The notes: a model not told the origin generated them from the letters alone. 12,793 bases of DNA from Nitrospirota bacterium (GCA_029883145.1 JAOUJR010000017.1:1-12793); one strand, 5' to 3'. Positions 1 through 7,350 are shown, counted from the stretch's first letter. Numbers and translations: made by a program.

Positions 1-1
1 A

Positions 2-2044
2 CCAGGTGATTTCGTTGTCCACAAAGACCATGGAATCGGAAAATTCATCGGGCTTGAGCATCAGAGCATAGAAGGTATCAAAGAAGACCTTATACTGATT
101 GAATATGACAATGGAAGACTTTACATACCTCTCCACACTATTAACAGTATCCATAAATTTCATTCTGAAGAAGGTATTATTCCGAAAATTGACAGGCTTG
201 GTGGCAAGACATGGCAGAAAACAAAGGAAAAAGTAAGAAAGAAAATACATGATATGGCAGAAAAACTCATTGCTCTCTATGCAGAGAGAGAAATCAATAA
301 AGGGTTCTCGTTCAGTTCTGATACCGAACTCCATATCGAGTTTGACAGTTTCTTCCCCTATGAGGAAACGCCTGATCAGATAAATGCAATAGAGGATATT
401 AAAAAAGATATGGAATCAGACAGGCCAATGGACAGACTAATCTGTGGAGATGTCGGCTATGGAAAGACAGAAGTTGCCATGAGGGCAACATTCAAAGCAG
501 TATATGACGGGAAGCAGGTAGCTGTACTTGTCCCTACTACGATACTATGTGAGCAGCACTACAGGACTTTCAAAAAAAGGTTTTCAGCGTTTCCCGTAAG
601 GATTGATTATCTGAGCAGATTCAAATCAAGAATGGAGCAGAAAGAAACAATCAGGGAACTATCGAGTGGTAACATAGATATCATCATAGGGACTCACAGC
701 CTTCTCAGTGAAAACATAAACTTTTATAACCTCGGCCTTCTCGTCATTGACGAAGAACACAGGTTTGGTGTGAGACAGAAGGAGAGATTAAAAGAACTGA
801 AAAGAGGAGTTGATGTGATTACACTCACTGCAACACCGATACCGAGAACGCTTCATATGGCACTTTCAAATATCAGAGATATGAGTATCATCGAGACACC
901 ACCTGAAGAGAGGCTCGCGGTGAGAAGCTTTGTATCAGTTTTTGATGAAGGGCTGATTAAAGAGGCGATAAAGAGGGAGATGGAGAGAAATGGCCAGATT
1001 TTTTTCGTGCATAACAGGATAAAGGATATATTTAAAATAGCTGATTATCTCGTGAGGCTTCTTCCTTCAGCTCGGAACGTTGATGATTTACTTTACGTTC
1101 CAAGGATAGCAGTTGCGCACGGGCAGATGCCTGAAAGAGAGCTTGAGTCAATTATGCTCAATTTCTACGATGGCAAAATAGATATCCTTGTCGCTACAGC
1201 GATAATCGGCTCCGGCCTGGACATACCAACTGCAAATACTATTATTATCAATAGGGCTGATATGATGGGGCTTGCTGACCTTTATCAGCTCAGAGGACGT
1301 GTTGGAAGAAGCAATGCAAGAGCGTACTCTTATTTTCTTATTCCAGGGAAAGATAGTATTACTGACGATGCCAAAAAAAGGCTTCAGGCAATACAGGAGA
1401 TGAGCTATCTTGGAGCCGGTTTCAGGCTTGCTATGAAAGATCTCGATATCAGAGGTGCAGGAAATTTATTAGGCCATGAACAATCAGGCCATATCCATTC
1501 AGTCGGATTTGACCTTTATTTAGAAATGTTAGAGAAGGCAGTATCAGAGCTCAAAGGCACGAAGGTAGAAGATGAATTCGAGCCCACAATCAGTTTAAGG
1601 GTCAATGCATTTATTCCGGAAAATTACATAGATGATATCACGCTCAGGCTAAGCATCTACAGAAAGATTGCATTATCAAAGACCGACGAAGATATAAAAG
1701 CTCTTGAAATTGAGATGGAAGACAGGTTTGGAAAGCTACCTGAAGAGGTAAAAAACCTACTCGATATAATCAGGCTCAAAATAAGAGCAAGGCTGCTTTT
1801 CATCACGCACATCAAGGATATAAATGGAAAGATTCGCGTGCTCTTTTCTTCTGATACGAAAGTAGAACCGAGAGATATCTTTGAACTCCATAAAAAAAGA
1901 GACGGGAAGATTAGATTCCTTCCTGAGGGGTTTGAGCTTGACCTTAAAGGACTTCCATGGGAAGAAATTTATAAAGAACTCTCATTCCTCTTTACATGTT
2001 TGACTATTTCTGATACCTTTAATAAGAACAAAAAAGCCTTGTGA
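2..2044 (+). CDS. mfd: Transcription-repair coupling factor Mfd (C-terminal 680 residues; 5' end outside window)
   Basis: Mfd is an ATP-dependent DNA translocase that pushes stalled RNA polymerase off lesions and recruits UvrA. The frame is open from base 2, beginning PGDFVVHKDHGIGKF, the start of the CarD-like RNA-polymerase-interacting domain, so the UvrB-like N-terminal part (roughly 400 or more residues) lies off the left edge. The SF2 helicase core follows: Walker A GDVGYGKTE (bases 446-472), Walker B DEEH (749-760), motif III TATPIPRTLH, and motifs V and VI GSGLDIPTANT and QLRGRVGRS. The last about 150 residues, from EDEFEPTISLRVNAFIP, match the TRCF regulatory D7 domain that binds UvrA. 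All core motifs are intact. An internal ATG at 254 is not the true start because homology continues upstream of it. The stop TGA (2042-2044) overlaps the next gene's ribosome binding site, so the two genes are likely one transcript. Confidence 0.97.
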   Translation, partial: PGDFVVHKDHGIGKFIGLEHQSIEGIKEDLILIEYDNGRLYIPLHTINSIHKFHSEEGIIPKIDRLGGKTWQKTKEKVRKKIHDMAEKLIALYAEREINKGFSFSSDTELHIEFDSFFPYEETPDQINAIEDIKKDMESDRPMDRLICGDVGYGKTEVAMRATFKAVYDGKQVAVLVPTTILCEQHYRTFKKRFSAFPVRIDYLSRFKSRMEQKETIRELSSGNIDIIIGTHSLLSENINFYNLGLLVIDEEHRFGVRQKERLKELKRGVDVITLTATPIPRTLHMALSNIRDMSIIETPPEERLAVRSFVSVFDEGLIKEAIKREMERNGQIFFVHNRIKDIFKIADYLVRLLPSARNVDDLLYVPRIAVAHGQMPERELESIMLNFYDGKIDILVATAIIGSGLDIPTANTIIINRADMMGLADLYQLRGRVGRSNARAYSYFLIPGKDSITDDAKKRLQAIQEMSYLGAGFRLAMKDLDIRGAGNLLGHEQSGHIHSVGFDLYLEMLEKAVSELKGTKVEDEFEPTISLRVNAFIPENYIDDITLRLSIYRKIALSKTDEDIKALEIEMEDRFGKLPEEVKNLLDIIRLKIRARLLFITHIKDINGKIRVLFSSDTKVEPRDIFELHKKRDGKIRFLPEGFELDLKGLPWEEIYKELSFLFTCLTISDTFNKNKKAL

Positions 2045-2057
2045 GGAGAATCAACAG

Positions 2058-2771
2058 GTGAAAATAAGAACAATTTTTTTTCTTTTTATTCTGCAATTAT
2101 TAGTCTCCTGCTCAACTACCGGGACAGGAGATAACATTCAAAAAGCAAGTGCTCACTACCAGATAGGGCTTTCGTATTATAATGAAAACAAGATTCAGAT
2201 GGCCTATGTTGAGTTTCAAAAGGCACTTGAGCTTAATCCAAACGATAGAGAGGTATTGAATGGTATTGGAATAATCTATCTTTTGAAGTTTGAAGATTCT
2301 CAAAAGGCAATAGATTTTTTCCAGCGTGCAATAACCACAGACCCGAAATTTTCTGAGGCGTATAACAACCTCGGACTTGCTTATGAGAGGACTGAAAAAT
2401 TCAATGAGGCAATTGATTCATACAAAAGAGCTCTTTCCAATCCATTCTATCAGTCTCCTGAAAAAGCCTATCACAACCTCGGCCGGGTTTATTACAGGCT
2501 TGGCCGTTATGATGATGCGTTAGATGCATATAAAGGAGCAATCCGGAGGTTGAATGACTTTCATCTTCCTTATTACGGTCTTGCGCTCTGTTACAATGCA
2601 AAGGGACAATACGGCGATGCTGCAACGGCTATTACACGTGCCATAGAGCTTGATCCTCTTTATAAAGGAAACAAAGAAAAAGCAACTGAGGACTTAAAAA
2701 ACAAGAAATTAGTGGTTAAAGGTAAAGAAGAAAAAGACATTGCTGATTATCTCGAGATCCTGAAATACTAA
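2058..2771 (+). CDS. TPR-repeat lipoprotein (PilW/Tgl/NlpI-like architecture)
   Basis: A 237-residue envelope protein starting at GTG (2058); TGAGGAG (2042-2048), which overlaps the mfd stop, lies 9 nt upstream and supports this start. The N-terminus is a lipoprotein signal peptide: KIR, a hydrophobic stretch (residues 5-16) and lipobox L-V-S-C with the lipidated Cys at 18. Five tetratricopeptide repeats follow at about 30-63, 64-98, 99-132, 136-169 and 170-203, each with the typical A/Y-G-Y-A-P spacing (for example residues 99-132, SEAYNNLGLAYE...). The tail (204-237) is charged. TPR lipoproteins act as scaffolds for outer-membrane assemblies; the size and lipobox-plus-TPR layout resemble the pilotin PilF/PilW or Tgl, which help the type IV pilus secretin assemble. 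No pilus gene is visible here, so that role is inference only. The 13-nt gap to mfd suggests co-transcription. Confidence 0.85.
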   Translation: MKIRTIFFLFILQLLVSCSTTGTGDNIQKASAHYQIGLSYYNENKIQMAYVEFQKALELNPNDREVLNGIGIIYLLKFEDSQKAIDFFQRAITTDPKFSEAYNNLGLAYERTEKFNEAIDSYKRALSNPFYQSPEKAYHNLGRVYYRLGRYDDALDAYKGAIRRLNDFHLPYYGLALCYNAKGQYGDAATAITRAIELDPLYKGNKEKATEDLKNKKLVVKGKEEKDIADYLEILKY

Positions 2772-2807
2772 GATCAAAGATGCAGACACTGTTTAAAAAT
2801 CTATTTC

Positions 2808-2824
2808 ATCCGCCTCAGGCGGAT
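2808..2824. repeat. Perfect palindrome, 7-bp GC-rich stem (ATCCGCC/GGCGGAT)
   Basis: The arms ATCCGCC (2808-2814) and GGCGGAT (2818-2824) flank a TCA loop, 37 nt after the TPR gene stop. It is GC-rich in an AT-rich spacer, so a stable RNA hairpin is expected. No T-run follows (next bases TAACTTGATG), so it is not a textbook intrinsic terminator, although it could help end or protect the mfd-TPR transcript. Short palindromes of this look are often dispersed intergenic repeats; whether this one recurs in the genome cannot be seen here. Confidence 0.55.
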
Positions 2825-2909
2825 TAACTTGATGGGTTATTAAAATTTTATTTGTTATATCCACTTAAAATATTTCCAAGCCCATTAGTAAAAGTTACGT
2901 TAAGGTATC

Positions 2910-2931
2910 AATCCCGATATACATCGGGATT
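2910..2931. repeat. Perfect 9-bp inverted repeat with 4-nt loop (AATCCCGAT/ATCGGGATT)
   Basis: The arms AATCCCGAT (2910-2918) and ATCGGGATT (2923-2931) match perfectly around the loop ATAC. It sits 48 nt upstream of tRNA-Pro and about 85 nt after the palindrome at 2808. No T-tract follows. Possible readings are a dispersed palindromic repeat, a binding site for a dimeric regulator, or a hairpin in a read-through transcript. The rest of the 2772-2979 spacer is AT-rich with no open frame that I can support. Confidence 0.55.
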
Positions 2932-2963
2932 CACAACATCTGCATCCTATAAGTCCAATTTTC

Positions 2964-2972
2964 TGGTAAAAT
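2964..2972 (+). promoter_or_regulatory. Possible extended -10 element for tRNA-Pro
   Basis: TGGTAAAAT reads as TG-n-TAAAAT, an extended -10 motif like the one before the 5S gene. No convincing -35 lies 16-18 nt upstream, and the predicted transcription start would be almost at the mature tRNA 5' end, leaving little or no leader. The tRNA may instead be transcribed by read-through. Confidence 0.25.
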
Positions 2973-2979
2973 AAAGAAT

Positions 2980-3059
<80 letters not shown>

Positions 3060-3078
3060 TAAAGATATTTTATGTAAG

Positions 3079-3489
3079 TCATTTTTTTGTTTCAAACATA
3101 AGCAAATAAGGTTGTGCCGAGCGTCCATCTTTATCTTTGAAATTCTGAAATTTTTGTGTATTCAACCAAATGATGTACGTCTTTCCAGGCTCAAGTTGTA
3201 CCTTTATAACACATGTTTTCTTGTCTTCGAGGTATCGAGGTCCTTCGATAATCTTGGGAAAGTTCTCAGGAGCTATTTGGACCCAGGACCAGCTCCGATC
3301 CATCATCTCCTTATTAAAGGTAACCCGAATCTCTGAAATCAAGGGATCTACATTTTTTGCACCTGATTCAGGGAAGGTCTTCACCACAACAGGCGGCATT
3401 TCTTCCATATCTGCATCAGATATCCGATGGACAGATATACACATAGCTAACAGAATTATGAACAAAATTATAAATCCACTATGTTTCAT
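3079..3489 (-). CDS. Small exported protein with one bacterial Ig-like (Big_5/SbsA-type) domain
   Basis: A 136-residue protein of unknown role, last gene of the NYN-PAP2 unit, 55 nt after the PAP2 stop. I chose the ATG at 3489 over an in-frame ATG at 3510 because AAAGGAG ends 5 nt before it and it gives a clean signal sequence, MKHS followed by a hydrophobic core (residues 5-20). Cys17 is preceded by Met, so LAMC is a poor lipobox and a secreted or membrane-anchored form is more likely than a lipoprotein. Residues 32-134 resemble a single Ig-like domain: PPVVVKTFPESGAKNVDP, then the characteristic 'VTFNKEMM' strand (56-63) and the 'LEPGKTYIIWL' strand near 99-109. In larger surface proteins such domains are structural or adhesive; a stand-alone copy probably stays in the periplasm or on the envelope. 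Binding partner unknown. Confidence 0.8.
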   Translation of the reverse strand: MKHSGFIILFIILLAMCISVHRISDADMEEMPPVVVKTFPESGAKNVDPLISEIRVTFNKEMMDRSWSWVQIAPENFPKIIEGPRYLEDKKTCVIKVQLEPGKTYIIWLNTQKFQNFKDKDGRSAQPYLLMFETKK

Positions 3490-3544
3490 ATTTTCTCCTT
3501 TATCATTCATTAATGTATTTATGTATATAGGAAAACTTCTACTT

Positions 3545-4429
3545 CTAATTCCCTTGTCGTGATCGCCATTTCAACCACCATTCATAATACCATTCTCCAA
3601 AGAAGACGGTTAAAATCGTCAACCCAAATCCAGCTATGACATCTATGACATAATGATACCGACAGTAAACAGTGGAAAACACGAGTGCTCCCACAACTGG
3701 CAATAGTACCCAGAAATAGCTTCTCTTAAACCTGTAGCCGAGATAAAGCACAATCACTGCTATAGCAGTGTGTCCACTTGGAAATGCATCTCTTTTAATG
3801 CCCTCAATCTGGTTTAAAAGTCTCTGAATTGGTTCTGCAATAAAAAGTCCCTGGAGTTCTGTAGTCTGGAGATGGTTAATGGCATATCGTGGTCCCAATG
3901 CAGGCATGAGTATATAACCAAGATAGGAGAGATAAAAGCAAAATAGAATCATAAACAAAGTTCTATTAAATTCTTCTTTTTGATTGTTCAGGAGAAGGAC
4001 AATACCAAGGCTTATCGGAATAAAATAGTAGGTTGTGTAGGCGAGTTGTAGTATATCAGTCAAAAGAGGGTTCATAATCTTCTCAAGCATCACTGTCGGA
4101 TGATTATTGAAGAGCAGATAATCGAATCTTACAAGTATGAGATCTATATCCTTTGGATTCACATAATGCACAAGCCACTCAAGACTGTCAAAAATAACAA
4201 GCACACAGATAATCGGAAAAATCACATCATGAAAAAGACCCATAAACCTGCCTCTGTCTTTAAACCTTATGATAATCACCTGAGAAACAATAAGAAGCGA
4301 ATAAAGACCAATGAGAAGAGGAGCTTTAGGTACTTTCTGGTAAAATAGTATAGTGAGCACAGTGAGGAATAAAAGGAAAATAATCGTGACTGTATCTGCC
4401 GGTCTTTGCCTAAGTATTATTTTACCCAT
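3545..4429 (-). CDS. PAP2-superfamily integral membrane phosphatase/phosphotransferase
   Basis: A 294-residue polytopic protein with about six to seven hydrophobic segments (roughly residues 13-30, 36-54, 66-87, 127-148, 156-175, 221-250 and 261-279). The PAP2 active-site signature is present: PSGH at 217-220 (His for acid-base catalysis) and RYHYVIDVIAG at 258-268, whose His260 would be the phospho-acceptor and Asp263 its partner. The classical first motif K-x6-RP is not seen; instead there is PALGPRY near 176-182, as in the inositol-phosphorylceramide-synthase-like branch (PAP2_3). The enzyme probably acts on a lipid-linked phosphate at the membrane; substrate undetermined. Its ATG shares base 4429 with the TGA of the upstream NYN gene (TGATG) and has no clear Shine-Dalgarno of its own, so translation is probably coupled. 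Confidence 0.9.
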   Translation of the reverse strand: MGKIILRQRPADTVTIIFLLFLTVLTILFYQKVPKAPLLIGLYSLLIVSQVIIIRFKDRGRFMGLFHDVIFPIICVLVIFDSLEWLVHYVNPKDIDLILVRFDYLLFNNHPTVMLEKIMNPLLTDILQLAYTTYYFIPISLGIVLLLNNQKEEFNRTLFMILFCFYLSYLGYILMPALGPRYAINHLQTTELQGLFIAEPIQRLLNQIEGIKRDAFPSGHTAIAVIVLYLGYRFKRSYFWVLLPVVGALVFSTVYCRYHYVIDVIAGFGLTILTVFFGEWYYEWWLKWRSRQGN

Positions 4430-4923
4430 CAGAGCTTGTTTAATGCCCTTCTGATAGCCTTTTCTTTTTTAGAAAGTCTCCTCGGATTACCCTTTCTCTG
4501 AGGTTCACTAAATTCCTCATCATATTCTTCTTCATTAATAAACCCGGATTCAATCTCTCTTCTTTCAATGGCTATCAGAAAATCCTCTGTTGATATCGGT
4601 ATAGAACCTGATGACCACGCATATGATGCGATATCTCTATCTGATGTGACTACAATCCATTCTCGTCTGTCAGAGAAAATAATACGCCTAATTACAGAGT
4701 CAGCCTTGTCGCCAAGCTTCGAATAAATGACCCTTACTCCAGCAATTACAGAACAATTCTCATGACCTCCTCCTGTCTTCCACCCATCGAAAACAACCGT
4801 TATGTCATGTCCTTTTTTCTGTCTGTAGTCAATGAGAGATTCAATCAGTACCTCCCTTTGCTTTTCAAGGTCCTTATGTGAGATACCGATTACATTATAT
4901 CCATCAATAATTATAGAAGAAAT
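4429..4923 (-). CDS. YacP/Rae1-like NYN (PIN-fold) endoribonuclease, apparent ATT start
   Basis: A 164-codon frame that I translated by hand because it contains no Met codon. It opens ISSIIIDGYNVIG and carries the NYN/YacP signature acidic residues: Asp7 in IDGYN, Asp46 in VVFDG, Asp72/Asp75 in GDKADSVI and Asp95/Asp97 in TSDRDI. It ends in the basic tail typical of the family (QRKGNPRRLSKKEKAIRRALNKL, residues 142-164). B. subtilis Rae1 (YacP) is a ribosome-associated mRNA endonuclease of this fold; a similar RNA-cleaving role is inferred. In-frame upstream stop TAA is at 4950-4948, and no ATG, GTG or TTG occurs in frame from there to the stop. GGAGG (4935-4931) is 7 nt before an ATT codon (4923-4921), which places the first residue just before strand 1, exactly where family members begin. 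Last base overlaps the PAP2 start. Confidence 0.88.
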   Translation of the reverse strand: MSSIIIDGYNVIGISHKDLEKQREVLIESLIDYRQKKGHDITVVFDGWKTGGGHENCSVIAGVRVIYSKLGDKADSVIRRIIFSDRREWIVVTSDRDIASYAWSSGSIPISTEDFLIAIERREIESGFINEEEYDEEFSEPQRKGNPRRLSKKEKAIRRALNKL

Positions 4924-4930
4924 AGCAAAA

Positions 4931-4935
4931 CCTCC
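4931..4935 (-). promoter_or_regulatory. Shine-Dalgarno site defining the ATT start of the NYN gene
   Basis: On the minus strand the sequence is ACGGAGGTTTTGCTATT. GGAGG is a strong anti-16S match with a 7-nt spacer to ATT. A TTG lies within the spacer but is out of frame and too close to the Shine-Dalgarno. Confidence 0.7.
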
Positions 4936-4941
4936 GTAATT

Positions 4942-4952
4942 ATTATATTATA
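4942..4952 (-). promoter_or_regulatory. Tandem -10 hexamers (TATAATATAAT) upstream of NYN-PAP2-Ig unit
   Basis: Two overlapping perfect TATAAT hexamers (4952-4947 and 4947-4942 on the minus strand) lie just before the Shine-Dalgarno. Neither has a good -35 (best candidate CTGTCT at 4970-4965). If used, the upstream one would start transcription near 4940 and leave a leader of about 17 nt that contains the Shine-Dalgarno and little else. The remaining divergent spacer (4953-5160) shows no further structure I can support. Confidence 0.35.
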
Positions 4953-5163
4953 ACCTAACAACAAAGACAGGAAAGGCTGGTGAAGAATTTTTATACGACA
5001 CCTTATAGTAAAACCTTTTGAAGCGTAAACGAATAATACTTTAATCTGTAAGGTACTAACGTCTGCCATATTAATAATCTGTCGATTATAAAAATTCTGA
5101 GACAGCCTTTCATGTGTAATTGTTGGTTTTGCTATATTTAGTAGATTAATCTCTGTTTTACAT

Positions 5164-5169
5164 TATAAT
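5164..5169 (+). promoter_or_regulatory. Candidate -10 (TATAAT) for the flavin oxidoreductase gene
   Basis: A perfect TATAAT lies 34 nt before the ATG, giving a predicted start near 5176 and a leader of about 28 nt that contains the ribosome binding site AAGAGG (5191-5196, 7 nt from the ATG). The -35 is weak (TAGATT at 5142-5147, 16-nt spacing), so an activator may be needed or the call may be chance in AT-rich DNA. Confidence 0.3.
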
Positions 5170-5203
5170 TTATGAAACGCATTGAACAGTAAGAGGTTAT
5201 TAA

Positions 5204-7117
5204 ATGTACTTTCCACATCTATTTCAAGAAGGGAAAATCGGGAGGTGTTCATTAAGAAACCGCCTGATTATGTCGTTATATCCAACGAAGTATTCAGTAG
5301 ACAGCAGGGTAAATGACCGGATGATGGAGTTCTATAGAGAACGGGCACGTGGTGGCGTTGCCATGATTGTGCTTGACTGCCCATGTCTTGATTTTCCAAG
5401 AGCATATAAGGGGCCCAATGAATTGCGTTTTGACACACCAGACTTTGAAGAAGGGATTAGGAATCTTTTGAATGCAATTCATGCTGAAGGTTCAAAGGCA
5501 TTCATGCAGCTCAATTATCCTAAGGAGCGAACCTTTGATCAGGAAGTTCCAGGGGCAAAGCAGAAAGGAACTACATGGATAGCTCCTCTTGTAAAAATTA
5601 TGACCTCAGAAGATGCGAAAGAAATAGTGTATATAATGGCAAAAGGTTCAAAAAGATCACTGGAACTCGGATATGATGGCATAGAGATTCAGGCAAGTTA
5701 TGGAGATTTTATTTCTCAGCTTCTTTCTCCTCTCACTAATAAGAGAACTGATGAGTATGGAGGCAGTCTCGAAAACCGTGCAAGGTTTCTCATAAGTGTA
5801 ATAAAATCCGTGAAACAGGAGGCAGGCGAAGATTATCCAGTAATTGTGAAACTTGTCTGTAATGAGTTTATAGAGGGAGGGCTGACCCTTAATGAAACTA
5901 CTATCCTTGCCAAACTTATCGCTCAATCAGGTGGAGATGCAATCCTTGCCACAGGAGGGAATAAATCCACAAAAAGAATGACTATCCCATCTCATTATCT
6001 TCCTCCGGGCAGTCTCCTTTATCTGGCAAGAGCTATTAAGAGAGCAGTTGACATACCGGTTATAGCCGTTGGAAAGATTAACTCACCAGAGTTAGCTGAT
6101 AGAGTTATTGGAGAAAAGGATGCTGATTTTGTCGCAATGGCTCGCGCACTCATTGCTGACCCTTATTTACCAGAGAAGGCAAAGTCTGGAATGGTTGACG
6201 ATATTCGCGGATGTGTTTATGACCTTGAAGATTGTGCAAATGCTGGTGTGAAAGGGTTAGGCAGGAGCTGTACAGTCAACCCGTTTGCAGGCCAGGAATA
6301 CCGGTTCAAAATCAGGCCTGCTTTACAGAAAAAAAAGGTAGTTATAGTCGGCGGAGGCCCAGCAGGAATACAATCTGCTATTCTGGCCAGTCAGAGAGGT
6401 CATGAGGTCATCCTTTATGAAAAAGGAGAGTCTCTCGGTGGTCAGATGCGCCTTGCCTCTATAGCTCCATTTAAAGGTGAGATGGTTGAAGCTTTGAGAT
6501 ATCTACAACACGCTCTCGGGAAGACTAAGACAAACGTTATTCTTGGAATTTCTCCTACATCAGAGGAAATCCTTTCACAAAAACCTGATGTTTTAATCAT
6601 TGCAACAGGTTCGAGACCTGCCCTCCCAGATATTCCAGGAATTACCCGGTCTTTTGTCTTTGATGTGAGGAGTGTATATGAAAAAAATATCGAATTCGGA
6701 GAAAGTATTGTTATTCTTGGTGGTGGAGATACCGGTTGTGAGACTGCAGATCTACTTACTTCTAAAACGAAAAATATAACAATTGTTGAAATGCTTGATA
6801 AGCCACTCACAAATATGAAGGAAATCCCAAGACTTGAACTCCTTAAACGACTTGAAGAAAACGGGGTTGCAATTATTACTCACTTCAAGGCAGTAGCTGT
6901 TGAAAAAGGGAAAGTAATTATTGAGGATAAGGACGGAACAAAGAGAGAGTTGATTGCTGATTCTGTTATTGTTGCGATCGGTAATATCAAGGAAAATTCA
7001 CTCTTTGACTCTCTTAAGGATTTGGTAGAAAAGATATATCTTGTTGGAGATGCAAAAGAGCCTAGTAACCTCGGAGCAGCTTTGCGAAGCGCTACAGAAA
7101 TTGCGTTGAAGGTATAG
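5204..7117 (+). CDS. FMN/Fe-S/FAD oxidoreductase, 2,4-dienoyl-CoA reductase/OYE-TMADH family, with variant cluster motif
   Basis: A 637-residue two-part flavoenzyme, full length for this family; ATG with AAGAGG 7 nt upstream. Residues 1-330 form the old-yellow-enzyme TIM barrel that holds FMN (SPLTNKRTDEYGGSLENR at 175-192, AVGKINSPELADR at 288-300, DFVAMARALIADP at 308-320). A linker would ligate a [4Fe-4S] cluster, normally C-x2-C-x3-C-x11-C; here it is Cys337, Asp340, Cys344 and Cys356, so the second ligand is Asp. FAD and NAD(P)H Rossmann folds follow (VGGGPAG 382-388; LGGGDTG 505-511; closing VGDA 614-617). Relatives pass NAD(P)H electrons through FAD, Fe-S and FMN to reduce enoyl or dienoyl double bonds. 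The usual QLxHxGR and IHGAHGY substrate-pocket segments read QLNYPKER (102-109) and IQASYGDF (162-169), so the substrate is uncertain. It stands alone between a divergent unit and a 5S gene. Confidence 0.92.
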   Translation: MYFPHLFQEGKIGRCSLRNRLIMSLYPTKYSVDSRVNDRMMEFYRERARGGVAMIVLDCPCLDFPRAYKGPNELRFDTPDFEEGIRNLLNAIHAEGSKAFMQLNYPKERTFDQEVPGAKQKGTTWIAPLVKIMTSEDAKEIVYIMAKGSKRSLELGYDGIEIQASYGDFISQLLSPLTNKRTDEYGGSLENRARFLISVIKSVKQEAGEDYPVIVKLVCNEFIEGGLTLNETTILAKLIAQSGGDAILATGGNKSTKRMTIPSHYLPPGSLLYLARAIKRAVDIPVIAVGKINSPELADRVIGEKDADFVAMARALIADPYLPEKAKSGMVDDIRGCVYDLEDCANAGVKGLGRSCTVNPFAGQEYRFKIRPALQKKKVVIVGGGPAGIQSAILASQRGHEVILYEKGESLGGQMRLASIAPFKGEMVEALRYLQHALGKTKTNVILGISPTSEEILSQKPDVLIIATGSRPALPDIPGITRSFVFDVRSVYEKNIEFGESIVILGGGDTGCETADLLTSKTKNITIVEMLDKPLTNMKEIPRLELLKRLEENGVAIITHFKAVAVEKGKVIIEDKDGTKRELIADSVIVAIGNIKENSLFDSLKDLVEKIYLVGDAKEPSNLGAALRSATEIALKV

Positions 7118-7131
7118 AAAAATTGCAGTAC

Positions 7132-7161
7132 TTGATATTTATATTTCTCATATGGTAGTAT
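7132..7161 (+). promoter_or_regulatory. Promoter of the 5S rRNA gene
   Basis: TTGATA (7132-7137, 5 of 6 consensus) is 18 nt from TAGTAT (7156-7161), which is preceded by TG-n (7153-7155) as an extended -10. The predicted start is about 7168, a few bases before the mature 5S end at 7172. It begins 14 nt after the oxidoreductase stop. Confidence 0.5.
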
Positions 7162-7171
7162 TTTACAGTTT

Positions 7172-7287
<116 letters not shown>

Positions 7288-7350
7288 TTTTTAATTTATT
7301 TAGTTCAAATATCCTCTTCGGAAATTCAAAACATGTCATTAGCCTTAATA

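Noticed and set aside
2801..2931. Miniature CRISPR or transposon terminal repeats from the two palindromes
   Set aside because: The two palindromes differ in sequence, there are no regularly spaced copies, no transposase and no target-site duplication that I can see.
3082..3088. T7 run after tRNA-Pro as an intrinsic terminator
   Set aside because: The preceding sequence forms only a weak AT hairpin, and the run encodes the terminal Lys codons of the opposite-strand gene.
3490..3510. Earlier ATG for the Ig-like gene adding MNDKGEN
   Set aside because: The Shine-Dalgarno AAAGGAG lies inside this extension and serves the next ATG at 3489, which also gives a normal signal peptide start.
3170..3562. 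130-codon plus-strand frame opposite the Ig-like gene
   Set aside because: It lies antisense to a gene with signal peptide, ribosome binding site and recognisable domain, and its own product has no recognisable features.
4918..4930. TTG close to the Shine-Dalgarno as start of the NYN gene
   Set aside because: It is out of frame with the NYN protein and only about 2 nt from GGAGG.
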